Positions 53,333-62,498 of a DNA stretch of 64,000 bases are shown piece after piece; position 1 is the first letter of the stretch, and the number at the start of each line of letters is the position of its first letter. Position numbers and translations under genes: made by a program. This stretch comes from Paraflavitalea soli (GTDB lineage Bacteria; Bacteroidota; Bacteroidia; Chitinophagales; Chitinophagaceae), in the NCBI RefSeq assembly GCF_003555545.1, contig NZ_CP032157.1, forward strand, positions 3,972,546 to 4,036,545, written 5' to 3'. Below the pieces are notes generated by a model. That model saw only the letters and a list, made by a program, of their open reading frames with translations, did not search any database and was not told the origin of the DNA.

Positions 53333-54751
53333 TTATCTTCCTTGTCCCATGAAAATAATCCTCAGTGTATGAGCCATGATCTTCAGATCGAGTGCGAGGG
53401 AGATATTTTCGATGTACATGAGGTCATATTTCATACGTTCGATCATCTGCTCTACATTTTCGGCATAACCAAACTTGACCATACCCCAGGAGGTAAGACC
53501 GGGTTTCACTTTAAGCAGGTATTTGAAGTAAGGGGTTTGCTGGTGGATACGGCTGATATAGTATGCCCGCTCGGGACGGGGGCCTACAAGGCTCATCTCT
53601 CCTTTCAAAATATTCCAGAACTGGGGCAGTTCATCCAGGCGCCAGGTGCGCATGGTCTTGCCCCATTTCGTGATACGCTCATCGTGGGATGAAGACAATT
53701 GGGGTCCATTCTGCTCAGCCGGGTGATACATGGACCGGAATTTAATGATAGAGAATTTACGTCCACGGTAACCCACTCTTTCCTGCCTGTAAAAAACGGG
53801 GCCTGGTGAAGAAGCTTTAACACGGATAGCTGCATACAGGAGTAAGGGGGATAAGAGGATCAATCCGAAGGAGGCAATGACCACATCTATAACGCGTTTG
53901 ATATTCTGTTGCCAATCGGGCATGAGGTTGGTCTTCAGATCAGAGAGCACGGCGCCAAACACATTACTGGTCTTCACTGACCCGGAAAGGATATCGAGAA
54001 TATCGGGTGCTATTTTGATGTCGACATCTTCTTCGCTGAGGACGGATACAATTTTTTCTACCTGTTGCTTTTCGGATTTTTCAAGGGCGATCACCACCAG
54101 TTGAACGCGGTGCTCGCGGATCACTTTTTCAATGTCTGCAATGTATCCGTATTGTGGTAAATAAGCGCTGATGCCATTGGTTTCGGGCGCCACTGCCACA
54201 AATCCGGTATAATGAAAGCCTGCCAGTCGAAGGCCAGCCCTGGTATCGTTGTATATCTTACTGGCCACGGAATGTCCTCCCACCAGGAGGGTATTGAATT
54301 GTACAGTACCATTCGTCAATTGTTTCCTTACGCGACCCAGGAGCAGGCTGCGCCCTATCCAGGTAAAAAAGAGTTGGGCCCATATATAAGTGAACAAGGC
54401 CTTGTAAAAGTAGGTGTACTTATGCTGTGGGTCGTTGATGACGATACTGAAGAAGATAATGGTACAACCAATGATACAGGTGATGATGGTATTGGTAAAC
54501 TCATTGAGCCGGGATTTTTTATACATGGAGTAGTAAGACCCGGCCAGGGTAAATAAGACAAGCCAGGCCAACGGTATGAACAACAACCCCCACCAGAATG
54601 GCTGGCTAAAGACTAATCCATGTTCATGGGTGTAAATGGTCTCATGCAAAAAATAACGGCGTGCAAAATGCAAAACGATCCAGGCCAGTACGGCAGCAAT
54701 ATAGTCGCTGAGGAGATACCAGGCACTATGGATACGTTTATTAGCTGACAT
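53333..54751 (-). CDS. Exopolysaccharide polyprenyl glycosylphosphotransferase (WcaJ/WbaP-like)
   Basis: A 472-residue membrane enzyme that starts a surface polysaccharide by placing a sugar phosphate on undecaprenyl phosphate. The N-terminal half has four or five membrane helices and a CoA-binding-like domain (about 130-260). The C-terminal catalytic domain has VIDVVIASFGLILLSPLLLYAAIRVKASSPGPVFYRQERVGYRGRKF, IIKFRSM, DELPQFWNILKGEMSLVGPRPE and KPGLTSWGMV. Full length for the family. It follows the Gfo/Idh/MocA gene by 7 nt, so the two are one unit, consistent with nucleotide-sugar modification and polymer priming. Confidence 0.92.
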   Translation of the reverse strand: MSANKRIHSAWYLLSDYIAAVLAWIVLHFARRYFLHETIYTHEHGLVFSQPFWWGLLFIPLAWLVLFTLAGSYYSMYKKSRLNEFTNTIITCIIGCTIIFFSIVINDPQHKYTYFYKALFTYIWAQLFFTWIGRSLLLGRVRKQLTNGTVQFNTLLVGGHSVASKIYNDTRAGLRLAGFHYTGFVAVAPETNGISAYLPQYGYIADIEKVIREHRVQLVVIALEKSEKQQVEKIVSVLSEEDVDIKIAPDILDILSGSVKTSNVFGAVLSDLKTNLMPDWQQNIKRVIDVVIASFGLILLSPLLLYAAIRVKASSPGPVFYRQERVGYRGRKFSIIKFRSMYHPAEQNGPQLSSSHDERITKWGKTMRTWRLDELPQFWNILKGEMSLVGPRPERAYYISRIHQQTPYFKYLLKVKPGLTSWGMVKFGYAENVEQMIERMKYDLMYIENISLALDLKIMAHTLRIIFMGQGR

Positions 54752-54758
54752 GTAAGGG

Positions 54759-55733
54759 TTACGCGGAAATACTATTATTTTTAATTTTATGCAAAATCTG
54801 GTGTGCTACATCCATGGCCCTGTAACCATCTACTTCAGATACCCTGGTGGGGGTATTATTAAGGATCGCATCGCGAAATGATTCCAGTTCTTTTTTGATC
54901 GCATTGACTTCCGGAACCTGGGGATTCAAAACCGCTATGGTCTTTTTGCCATGGGGGGTATCCAGGTCAAAGGAAAAGGCATCTACATCCTGGGGAGTCT
55001 TCAGTTTAATAACTTCGGACTTTTTATTGAGAAAGTCTACGCCAATATAAGCATCTTTCTGAAATAACCTCATTTTTCGCATTTTCTTCATAGAAATGCG
55101 GCTGGAGGTTAGGTTGGCAACGCAGCCATTGTTGAATTCTATCCTCACATTGGCAATATCGGGGGTATCTGTCATGACGGCCACGCCACTGGCGGAGATC
55201 AACTTTACTTCACTTTTTACAATGCTGAGTATAATGTCGATGTCGTGGATCATGAGGTCAAGTATCACGCTCACTTCGGTACCGCGTGGGTTGAATTGAG
55301 CCAGGCGATGGACCTCTATGAACATAGGGTGTAACTGCATGTGCTGAATACCGAGGTAAGCAGGGTTGAACCGTTCCACATGACCTACCTGAAGTTTGAC
55401 GTTTGATTCCCGCACCAGCTTTACGATCTCGCGGGCTTCCTCCATGGTATTGGCCAGGGGTTTTTCTACAAATACATGCTTACCCTTACGGATAGCCAGC
55501 TTACAAAGATTGAAATGGTAAGTAGTGGGTGCTACGATATCCACCATATCTACGGCTTCTATCAGGCGTTCAGGATCGAGAAACCTTGCCAGCTGGTATT
55601 TCTCCGTGACTTCCTGTGCGGCCACATCGTCGGGATCATAAAACCCTACGAGTTCTATGTCTTTAATTTCTTTCCAGTTGTTGAGATGGAATTTTCCGAG
55701 ATGACCAACGCCGAATACGCCAACCTTTAGCAT
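54759..55733 (-). CDS. Gfo/Idh/MocA family oxidoreductase
   Basis: A 324-residue NAD(P)-dependent sugar oxidoreductase. The Rossmann motif at the N-terminus is VGVFGVGHLGKFHL, the family signature HVFVEKPLANTMEEA carries the catalytic Lys of EKP, and QVGHVERFNP follows. The C-terminal beta-sheet domain (about 125-290) is complete. Substrate is probably a nucleotide sugar, judged from the polyprenyl glycosylphosphotransferase gene 7 nt downstream. Confidence 0.9.
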   Translation of the reverse strand: MLKVGVFGVGHLGKFHLNNWKEIKDIELVGFYDPDDVAAQEVTEKYQLARFLDPERLIEAVDMVDIVAPTTYHFNLCKLAIRKGKHVFVEKPLANTMEEAREIVKLVRESNVKLQVGHVERFNPAYLGIQHMQLHPMFIEVHRLAQFNPRGTEVSVILDLMIHDIDIILSIVKSEVKLISASGVAVMTDTPDIANVRIEFNNGCVANLTSSRISMKKMRKMRLFQKDAYIGVDFLNKKSEVIKLKTPQDVDAFSFDLDTPHGKKTIAVLNPQVPEVNAIKKELESFRDAILNNTPTRVSEVDGYRAMDVAHQILHKIKNNSISA

Positions 55734-55824
55734 AGGTATTGTGAGTTACAATGAGTTAAAGGTCAAAGATAAACTGTGTAATTGGTTTGTTTGTAGGTTT
55801 TTATAAACAATGTGGAGAAAGAAA

Positions 55825-55854
55825 GCTGCGAGCCACGAGCTTCGAGCTGCGAGC
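55825..55854. repeat. Degenerate GAGCTGCGAGC word repeat
   Basis: GCTGCGAGCCACGAGCTTCG-type words in the gap before the oxidoreductase gene. Confidence 0.6.
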
Positions 55855-55915
55855 ACTGAAATACAAAGCTACGGGAGCTGGAAACCAGCTAAGGGCTGCT
55901 CCGGTGTAACAAAAA

Positions 55916-56692
55916 TTATTTACGTAATAAAGGAGACTTTGCCCGGTAGGTGGAAGTAGGGTGATAGATAAAGAGGCAGGTGCCATCTTTGATCTGGTCG
56001 ATCATGGGCTGACAAACATCAACGGGTACAGCAGGACATCCTTTGCTTCGGCCAATGTATCCCTGGCTGGAGATCCATTGCTCGCTTACATAATCGGCTC
56101 CATGTATTACAATGGCGCGGCGGTAGGCAAAGTCATTGATCCCTTTTTCCATTCCCTGGAGCTTTAAAGAATATCCATTGCTACCCTGGTAAGCTTCGCC
56201 GGTTACATAAAATCCCAGGCTGCTTTTATTGGAAGAAGGTTTATTGGAAAAGAGTTTAGCCATGGTCTTTCCTGATTTCATGCCGTGGGCGACCCAGGTA
56301 TTATACAGCAACTCGTAATTGTCCATGTCTATAACATATAAGCGCTTGCTGGTACTGGGTTGGCTAAAGTCGATAATAGAGATCAGGTTTCCTTTCAGCC
56401 TGCCTGCATTGGACAATTTTTCCATTCCCTTGACGGCCATGCGGAATACCATTTTGGATAAACCCAGGTCTTCGAGGTGGAGACTATCGTATATCTCCAT
56501 GCTGTGCAGAAAAGAAAAAGCTGCAGATTTACTGGTATTTTTTATGTGGGGGGCAGTAGTACCACGAACCTTAAAAGCAACGGGATATACTGAAGTTGGT
56601 GCGGGTATAAAAGCGCATTGCAACAGAATTGCTAAACCTAAAAGGGGTGCACTTATCAACTGGAGGGTTCTTGCCTTGTTCGGTTTTTTCAT
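55916..56692 (-). CDS. Murein L,D-transpeptidase catalytic domain family protein (YkuD_2)
   Basis: A 258-residue exported protein with a hydrophobic N-terminal segment (about 10-30, SAPLLGLAILLQCAF). The domain has FSQPSTSKRLYVIDM, TWVAHGMKSGKTMA and SSLGFYVTGEAY. The catalytic segment is AIVIHGADYVSEQW...GRSKGCPAVP, with the His and nucleophilic Cys in the YkuD-like order. The family is thought to act on peptidoglycan, but few members have been tested. It stands alone between two repeat clusters. Confidence 0.85.
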   Translation of the reverse strand: MKKPNKARTLQLISAPLLGLAILLQCAFIPAPTSVYPVAFKVRGTTAPHIKNTSKSAAFSFLHSMEIYDSLHLEDLGLSKMVFRMAVKGMEKLSNAGRLKGNLISIIDFSQPSTSKRLYVIDMDNYELLYNTWVAHGMKSGKTMAKLFSNKPSSNKSSLGFYVTGEAYQGSNGYSLKLQGMEKGINDFAYRRAIVIHGADYVSEQWISSQGYIGRSKGCPAVPVDVCQPMIDQIKDGTCLFIYHPTSTYRAKSPLLRK

Positions 56693-56934
56693 AAATTCAA
56701 CCTTTATGAAGGGATGAATGATTGATCAATGATTTCATTACCAACGCAATACTTGAAATAAAATTGTCTTTTTTATCGACAATCCGGATATTTTTGGACG
56801 ATCACGAAAATAGCGGTTTTTACTATTCTGCCAACTATTTCTACGCCGGAAGAACACATTTTAACTATTTGAATGTAAAATGGGGCTAATAAGGAGGATA
56901 AGACTTCGGTAGGTGCCTGACTTTCAATGGAAAA

Positions 56935-57045
56935 GCTGCGAGCGGTGAGCTGCGAGCTGCGAGCAAATACAGTTGAAATGGCCCCGGTTTTAGCTACAAA
57001 CAGGCGGCTCGCAGCTCGCAGCTCGTAGCTCAAGGCTCATGGCTG
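56935..57045. repeat. Inverted pair of GAGCTGCGAGC word repeats
   Basis: A direct copy at 56935-56964 and an inverted copy at 57005-57045 are separated by 40 nt, so the region can form a long imperfect hairpin just after the LytTR regulator stop. The rest of the 357-nt gap (56693-57049) shows no gene. Confidence 0.65.
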
Positions 57046-57049
57046 TATT

Positions 57050-57757
57050 TTACAGTTTCTCGCCAATTATATTATACAGCAGGTTTTTATAGTGTTCGCT
57101 GCAGGGAAGTTCTGTATCGCCCAGAAAAACGGTTTTACGGGATACGGTATCTACTTTCCGGAGGGACACGATATAGGACCGGTGGATGCGTATGAAATCT
57201 TCGTTGGGCAGCCTGCTCTCAAAATACTTGAGGCTTTGGAGGGTGACCACGGGCTTTTTACTGTCTGTAAGGTGGATGCGGGTATAATCTTTTAATCCTT
57301 CGAGGTATACGATGTCATTGTAGAACAATTTCTGGATCTTATGGGCTGTTTTGATAAACAGGAAGTCATCCTTGCGCTGGGGTGATTTGTTTTTGCGGTA
57401 GCCGATGTATTCCCAGGCTTTGTTGACAGCGGAGACAAAACGGTCGAAGGGAACAGGTTTCAGCAGGTAATCGATGGCATCGAGCTCATATCCTTCCACA
57501 GCAAACTCGTGGTAAGCGGTTACAAATATGACGGCTGGTTTCCTGGGCAGGATCTTCAGGAACTGGATACCAGACAGGTCAGGCATCTTGATGTCGAGGA
57601 ATACGAGGTCGATCTCTTCTTTCTCAAAATGCGGCAGGGCAGCCATGGGCCCTTCACACCGGGCCACCAGTTTAAGGTAGGGGATCTTGCGGATAAAATC
57701 TTCCATAAGGTCCAAAGCCCAAGGTTCATCGTCGATGATGATGCAGTTGAGGTTCAT
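57050..57757 (-). CDS. LytTR-family response regulator
   Basis: A 235-residue two-component regulator. The receiver domain (1-120) has the acidic pair in IIIDDEPW, phospho-acceptor Asp55 in LVFLDIKMPD, Thr/Lys switch residues in VTAYHEFAVEGYELDAIDYLLKP. The LytTR DNA-binding domain (about 135-235) has FIKTAHKIQKLFYNDIVYLEGLKDYTRIHL and FIRIHRSYIVSLRKVD. It lies about 43 nt downstream of its sensor kinase gene and is the last gene of the kelch-DUF4907-LytS-LytTR unit. Confidence 0.94.
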   Translation of the reverse strand: MNLNCIIIDDEPWALDLMEDFIRKIPYLKLVARCEGPMAALPHFEKEEIDLVFLDIKMPDLSGIQFLKILPRKPAVIFVTAYHEFAVEGYELDAIDYLLKPVPFDRFVSAVNKAWEYIGYRKNKSPQRKDDFLFIKTAHKIQKLFYNDIVYLEGLKDYTRIHLTDSKKPVVTLQSLKYFESRLPNEDFIRIHRSYIVSLRKVDTVSRKTVFLGDTELPCSEHYKNLLYNIIGEKL

Positions 57758-57800
57758 CGTTTAGATTTTTGTTTTATACAGATCGGGTGTTTACAGCGGC

Positions 57801-59255
57801 TCAAATATGTGCAATCTGGTCAGGTTCGGTTTCATGGTCCAGGTTGATCTTGAGGTTTACGACATAAATACTGTTATTGTCATTGATATCAAGCAGGTAC
57901 CTGCCGGGATATAATACATCCAACCGCCGCCGGGCATTGACAAGGCCTACTCCCCCACCCGCTGCTTCACCGGTTGGCAGTGGTCGCCGGATGATGGTAT
58001 TGCCAACGGTAAGTCTAAGGTCGGTGCCTATAACGCCTATTTTGATGTCAATGGCGGAAGGACTTGAATAACTGATGCCATGCTTGAATGCATTTTCAAT
58101 GAAGGTGATCAACAATAATGGTGCAATGAGCAGGTCATTGGTGACACCTGCTACCTCGTACTGAATGGTTATATTTTTGGAGATGCGCAATTTCTGCAGG
58201 TCAATATAATTGCGGATGTACTCCAGGTCTTTTGTTAAGGGTATTTTTTCGGTAGTACTGTCATATAATACATAACGCATGATCTGAGAGAACTTGAGAA
58301 TGGAATATTCTGTTTGTTCTGACTTGAGGTGGGCCTGTGAATAAATACTATTAAGGGTATTGAACAGGAAATGGGGGTTGATCTGCAACTTCAGGAAATT
58401 CAATTCTGCATTGAGTCTTTCATTCTCCAGTGCCTTTTTCTGTTTTTCGCTGATGATAAGGGAATTGGCCAGTTTGATGAAACCACTGATGAGCAAGATG
58501 ATGACGCCCGATGAGAGGGTATTCATGAGTACCATCGAAAAGCCCATCCAAAAAATACTTCTATCGTTAAAGGGGCCTGGGCCTGTTCTGAAAAAGGGCA
58601 TGGCAGGTTCGGCCCGTACAACAGCTGTAGCCATGGTATCATTGGGATGGCGGGTATTGAAATATCTTTTCCAGAGGCGCATGCGGCGGCGCAAGGAATC
58701 GTTATCCAGCTCATTGGTGGCTGTTACAAATCCCACCTGTGTGGCGACAGCACCGGAGTGTATCATGGTCCCTCCTTCCATCCGCAATTCCACGGGAGGC
58801 ATACCTGGTATGCCAGAGGCGGTAGTTACCATGGAGTCTTTGATAGCCATCACACCGGCTCCCGTTCTACCGGCCAGTATATAATGGCGGGCGTTTGCAC
58901 GCAGGTGCTCCCGGAAAAAATATTCTGTAGTAATATTTAAGGCGCACAATACCAGCAAAGAAGCGGTAATGGATAAAAAATAGTTAGCAATCTTCCTGCG
59001 CTGGAAAAACCTGGGCAGCAGGTAATAATAGTTTACATAGAATAAGATGACAAGGAAAGTCTTTGTTACCAGCTCACGATAAAAGAATGTAATGTCCAAT
59101 ATCCTGATACGGTAAATAAGCAAGGGCATAGCCAGAAAAAGTCCCCACAAAAAAAGATGTGACACGATTACCAGCACACGATGACGTGCAGTTTTCACGG
59201 GTTTAAATCCCAGTATATAGGCTATGCTATCACGGGCTTTCTCTTTAGTCATCAT
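57801..59255 (-). CDS. LytS-type sensor histidine kinase
   Basis: A 484-residue membrane kinase. Membrane helices are at about 26-50, 63-81, 90-108 and 236-260; the segment 109-235 would be outside the membrane and could sense a ligand. The His_kinase domain has the phospho-acceptor His295 in LQINPHFLFNTLNS, then IPLTKDLEYIRNYIDLQKLRI and the ATP-binding N-box LITFIENAFKHG and GVGLVNARRRLDVLY. The start ATG at 59255 lies one base after the DUF4907 stop (TAATATG), so the genes are tightly coupled; the upstream in-frame ATG at 59318 would overlap DUF4907 and was rejected. Confidence 0.92.
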   Translation of the reverse strand: MMTKEKARDSIAYILGFKPVKTARHRVLVIVSHLFLWGLFLAMPLLIYRIRILDITFFYRELVTKTFLVILFYVNYYYLLPRFFQRRKIANYFLSITASLLVLCALNITTEYFFREHLRANARHYILAGRTGAGVMAIKDSMVTTASGIPGMPPVELRMEGGTMIHSGAVATQVGFVTATNELDNDSLRRRMRLWKRYFNTRHPNDTMATAVVRAEPAMPFFRTGPGPFNDRSIFWMGFSMVLMNTLSSGVIILLISGFIKLANSLIISEKQKKALENERLNAELNFLKLQINPHFLFNTLNSIYSQAHLKSEQTEYSILKFSQIMRYVLYDSTTEKIPLTKDLEYIRNYIDLQKLRISKNITIQYEVAGVTNDLLIAPLLLITFIENAFKHGISYSSPSAIDIKIGVIGTDLRLTVGNTIIRRPLPTGEAAGGGVGLVNARRRLDVLYPGRYLLDINDNNSIYVVNLKINLDHETEPDQIAHI

Positions 59256-59256
59256 A

Positions 59257-59598
59257 TTATTGAGCAGGCAAGGTACCGGTATGCTGCATTTGATGGGAAT
59301 TAAATACGGGTGTTTCACCCAATTTTATCTTTCCTATAACAATTCGGGCATCGGCTTCAGCGGCTTGCTTACTATCATAGGCTATCCTGCCTTTCACAGC
59401 AGGATTGATGGACTGGTGTATCAGTATTTTTTTACCCAGCAGGATATCATATCCCCAACCCTGTCCATTGGAGAAACACTGATAAGAGAGTTGGTTTTGT
59501 GCCTGGTGGTGTTTATACCAGTACCATTTGGTGCAAGTAATAGCTACCGCTATAACAACGGCAGCTATTATGATGCGGCGCGCCTTATTGGTTGTCAT
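59257..59598 (-). CDS. DUF4907 domain protein
   Basis: A 113-residue protein with one N-terminal membrane helix or signal anchor (about 7-24, RRIIIAAVVIAVAITC). The DUF4907 core follows: GWGYDILLGKKILIHQSINPAVKGRIAYDSKQAAEADARIVIGKIKLGETP. Function of the family is unknown. The start at 59598 overlaps the end of the kelch gene by 14 nt, and its stop is one base before the sensor kinase ATG. It is thus sandwiched in one operon and may take part in the same signalling or envelope function. Confidence 0.82.
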   Translation of the reverse strand: MTTNKARRIIIAAVVIAVAITCTKWYWYKHHQAQNQLSYQCFSNGQGWGYDILLGKKILIHQSINPAVKGRIAYDSKQAAEADARIVIGKIKLGETPVFNSHQMQHTGTLPAQ

Positions 59599-60610
59599 CG
59601 TCGTTTTGTTCATCGGCGGGATGAAACTCAAACATGTTGTAGTAATATTCGGAACCATTGCGACCGGTAAGTACGAACCCCCTGTTTTTCAATGTCATAC
59701 CCAATGCACCTTCTCTCACCTTACCTTCAAAATCAGTTTTACGGGTCCATTGGTCAGCGGTGGCATCGTATTCCCAAACGGTAGATGCGTAACCACCGGT
59801 GGTACCGGTAGCGAGGTAGCCTTTATTGTTCATTACAAAGCTGACGGCATTGTAACGGGCAATGCCTGAATAATCATCATCATAGGTTTCATCTGACACG
59901 TTGGTGATCTTCCTTTTTTCGGTCCAGTCTTTGGTACCGGGATCATATACGAGCAGGTCATTCAAAGCGGTACCATTGTTATTACCACTGCACACATAAG
60001 CCTTGTTGTCTATTACAAATGCGGTAGCAGCGGATCTTCTGCGGTTCATACTTTTTACCTGCTCCCAGGTGTCGGTACCGGGTGAATAGGCATACATATC
60101 CTGCAGATCGCTGCCATCATACCCCGAACCTACATACCCTTTATCGCCGAGGGTAAAAGCTACGGCATTGTAGCGTGCTGACCCGGGGAAGGGTTTAACA
60201 GGGGCCCAGGTATTGGCTACGGGATCGAATGCATACATATCGTTAAATTCATCGTACCCATCTGTACCTGTACCTACATAGCCTTTGTTGCCCACCGCGA
60301 AGGCAATGGCGGAGTTCCTGGCAACACCGGGGAATTCTTTCATGCGGGTCCAATAATCGCGATCTAAATCGTATTCCCACAGGTCATTATAACGTTTTGT
60401 GGCAGATACGCCGGTGCCTATATAAGCCTTATCACCAATGGTAAACAATATTGCTTCACTCCTGGCATCGCTTTCAAAGTCTTTGCTTATAGACCAGTTG
60501 CCAATCAGGTCATCGTCGTTATTTGTACTCTTGGTACAGCCGGGCACCAGCAAAACAGGGGTAGATACAATTAATAAAGCAGCAGCGTAAACAGCAATTT
60601 GTTTCATCAT
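59585..60610 (-). CDS. Kelch-repeat lipoprotein
   Basis: A 341-residue lipoprotein. The start at 60610 (MMKQIAVYAAALL...) gives a type II signal peptide with lipobox VPGC. Six kelch blades follow, each with the double-Gly/Tyr...Trp pattern such as GDKGYVGSGYDGSDLQDMYAYSPGTDTWEQV, forming a six-bladed propeller. It would sit at the outer membrane or in the periplasm. First gene of the unit kelch-DUF4907-LytS-LytTR. The ligand is not known. A longer in-frame start at 60658 adds residues without signal-like character. Confidence 0.88.
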   Translation of the reverse strand: MMKQIAVYAAALLIVSTPVLLVPGCTKSTNNDDDLIGNWSISKDFESDARSEAILFTIGDKAYIGTGVSATKRYNDLWEYDLDRDYWTRMKEFPGVARNSAIAFAVGNKGYVGTGTDGYDEFNDMYAFDPVANTWAPVKPFPGSARYNAVAFTLGDKGYVGSGYDGSDLQDMYAYSPGTDTWEQVKSMNRRRSAATAFVIDNKAYVCSGNNNGTALNDLLVYDPGTKDWTEKRKITNVSDETYDDDYSGIARYNAVSFVMNNKGYLATGTTGGYASTVWEYDATADQWTRKTDFEGKVREGALGMTLKNRGFVLTGRNGSEYYYNMFEFHPADEQNDDDNQ

Positions 60611-60658
60611 TTTTAGTTTTTTATTATGAAGGGCCGGTTGAATGGTCTCCCCGCACAC

Positions 60659-61051
60659 CTGGCCGGTATCATAACTTTATTTTCGATAAAAGTATTTACA
60701 GCATCTCCAAACATCTTGGTAAAATAGATAGGCCGGTAGGCTGGATCGACGAACTTCTCATTATAATCGGCGGAGGGGGGTGGAGAAAGAATACAGAATA
60801 CAGAATACAGAATTCAGAATACAGAATGGGTGCGTACGAATGCCCGGGGACCTGAACTGTTGGTAAGAGCCAGTAATAGCGGAGGCCTTCGTAACAATAC
60901 ATTAATGACCAATGGCTCATCGCTTACCGCTTATCTGCTTCACAGACCTAAATAAGCTGTTCGTCGATTATTCGATCAAAACCATATATTATAACAAACT
61001 CACCCAGGCTTACCCTAATATATTGCGCTGATCATAATTCCAGATTAGTGT
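60659..61051. other. Intergenic region with AATACAGA repeat
   Basis: Divergent gap between the kelch gene and the DUF4270 gene. It holds an ACAGAATACAGAATTCAGAA-type repeat (60789-60827). No convincing TAnnTTTG promoter or gene was seen. Confidence 0.45.
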
Positions 61052-62389
61052 ATGAATATTCCGAAACCTGCCTCTGTTGTGCTCCCAGGCCTTTGTCTAC
61101 TGCTGAGTTTGTTAACAGCTTGTTATAAAGATGAAATAAAGTTTGGAGACATGGGCACTGATGGTTATACCCGGATCATTACGATCGATACGATAACACC
61201 GGTGATATCAACATACGTACTGGACTCGTTTCCTACCTCCAATAATAAGATCATGTTGGTGGGGCGCTGGGAAGATCCGGTAATGGGTGTTACCAGGGCA
61301 AGCAGCTTTTTCCAGATGGGGCTGCCTGCTGATGTACCCAATATGACGTTTCCCAATGATGCGGTGTATGATTCGCTGGCGATGACGCTCAGGCCCAATA
61401 AGCAATATTATGGGGATACATCACAGGCGCAGACCTTTTCGGTCTATGAACTGGCCTATCAACCGGATTATACGTATTCGAATTACCTGTACAATACTTC
61501 ATCGACTGCAAAAATTGCAGGTGTGCTGGGAAGTGTTACGCAACGGATAAGGCCCAGCAGGAATGATTCTCTCCAGATCAGGCTACCACAAAGCAAAGGA
61601 GACGAGCTTTTCAGAAAGATCAAACTGCAGGCAGGGGAAATAAAAACGGATGATAATTTCCGGAATTACCTGCGGGGTTTTTGCCTCCAGGTAAATGACA
61701 ACGACAAGGGAGCAATCTTTGGCTTTACTGCGGATAGCAGTGTAATGATGAAACTCTACTACCACACTACGATCCCTGTTTACCAGGAACATGTGATTGA
61801 ATTTGCGCTTACACGGACTGAATATCAATATAACCAGGTATTGAGCGACCGTAGGAATACACCGCTGGAACGCAAATTCGCCGGGCAGCAAGAGTTCTTC
61901 CCTTCCACACAATATCCCTATGCTTTTACGCAGGCAGGTACGGGGGTGATGATGAAAATGAAATTCCCTACGCTGCGTAATATACTGGGCATTGGCAGTG
62001 TAGTGAAGCTGTTGAACGCGAAGGTGATCATTAAACCTGTAGAACAGACATTTGATAGTTATGGTTACCGCCTGCCGGATACGCTTTTCCTGGCACAGAC
62101 AGATGCTACAAATACGATCGGCAGCGCGTTGCCGGATGCCGGGGGATCGGCCACGATGTACAGTGCTCCTTCAATTGATTATATATACCGGCTTAATACG
62201 AATTACACTTTTGATGTTTCATCGTATATCAATTACCTGTTGAATACGGCTGGCAGTTCGGAAGGTGGCGTATTTGTACTGGAGGAAGGTCCGGGATCGG
62301 CCAAAAAACTAAACCGGGGACTCATGGGCATCCGTACGCATCCGAAATATAAAACGCAATTGGTGTTGACGGTAATGACGGTGGAGTGA
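61052..62389 (+). CDS. DUF4270 family lipoprotein
   Basis: A 445-residue exported protein with a signal peptide and lipobox (LLTAC, Cys about 24). The pattern TYVLDSFPTSNNKIMLVGRWEDPVMGVTRASSFFQMG, where a DS-T pair precedes LVGxxxDP-x-G, is the DUF4270 signature. The middle and C-terminal parts are beta-rich. The family is found in Bacteroidota envelopes, often beside outer-membrane proteins; function unknown. The gene at 62499 follows in the same direction and may share the transcript. Confidence 0.87.
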   Translation: MNIPKPASVVLPGLCLLLSLLTACYKDEIKFGDMGTDGYTRIITIDTITPVISTYVLDSFPTSNNKIMLVGRWEDPVMGVTRASSFFQMGLPADVPNMTFPNDAVYDSLAMTLRPNKQYYGDTSQAQTFSVYELAYQPDYTYSNYLYNTSSTAKIAGVLGSVTQRIRPSRNDSLQIRLPQSKGDELFRKIKLQAGEIKTDDNFRNYLRGFCLQVNDNDKGAIFGFTADSSVMMKLYYHTTIPVYQEHVIEFALTRTEYQYNQVLSDRRNTPLERKFAGQQEFFPSTQYPYAFTQAGTGVMMKMKFPTLRNILGIGSVVKLLNAKVIIKPVEQTFDSYGYRLPDTLFLAQTDATNTIGSALPDAGGSATMYSAPSIDYIYRLNTNYTFDVSSYINYLLNTAGSSEGGVFVLEEGPGSAKKLNRGLMGIRTHPKYKTQLVLTVMTVE

Positions 62390-62396
62390 GGAAGAA

Positions 62397-62436
62397 GAAT
62401 ACAGAATACAGAATATAGAATACAGGAGACAGAAGG
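62397..62436. repeat. Degenerate AATACAGA word repeat
   Basis: AATACAGAATACAGAATATA-type words starting 8 nt after the DUF4270 stop. Confidence 0.6.
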
Positions 62437-62498
62437 CAGCATGTAAAATCCGGATAGGTTGCCGCGGCCCGATCAACGATCCACGTAAAAAGATACTT

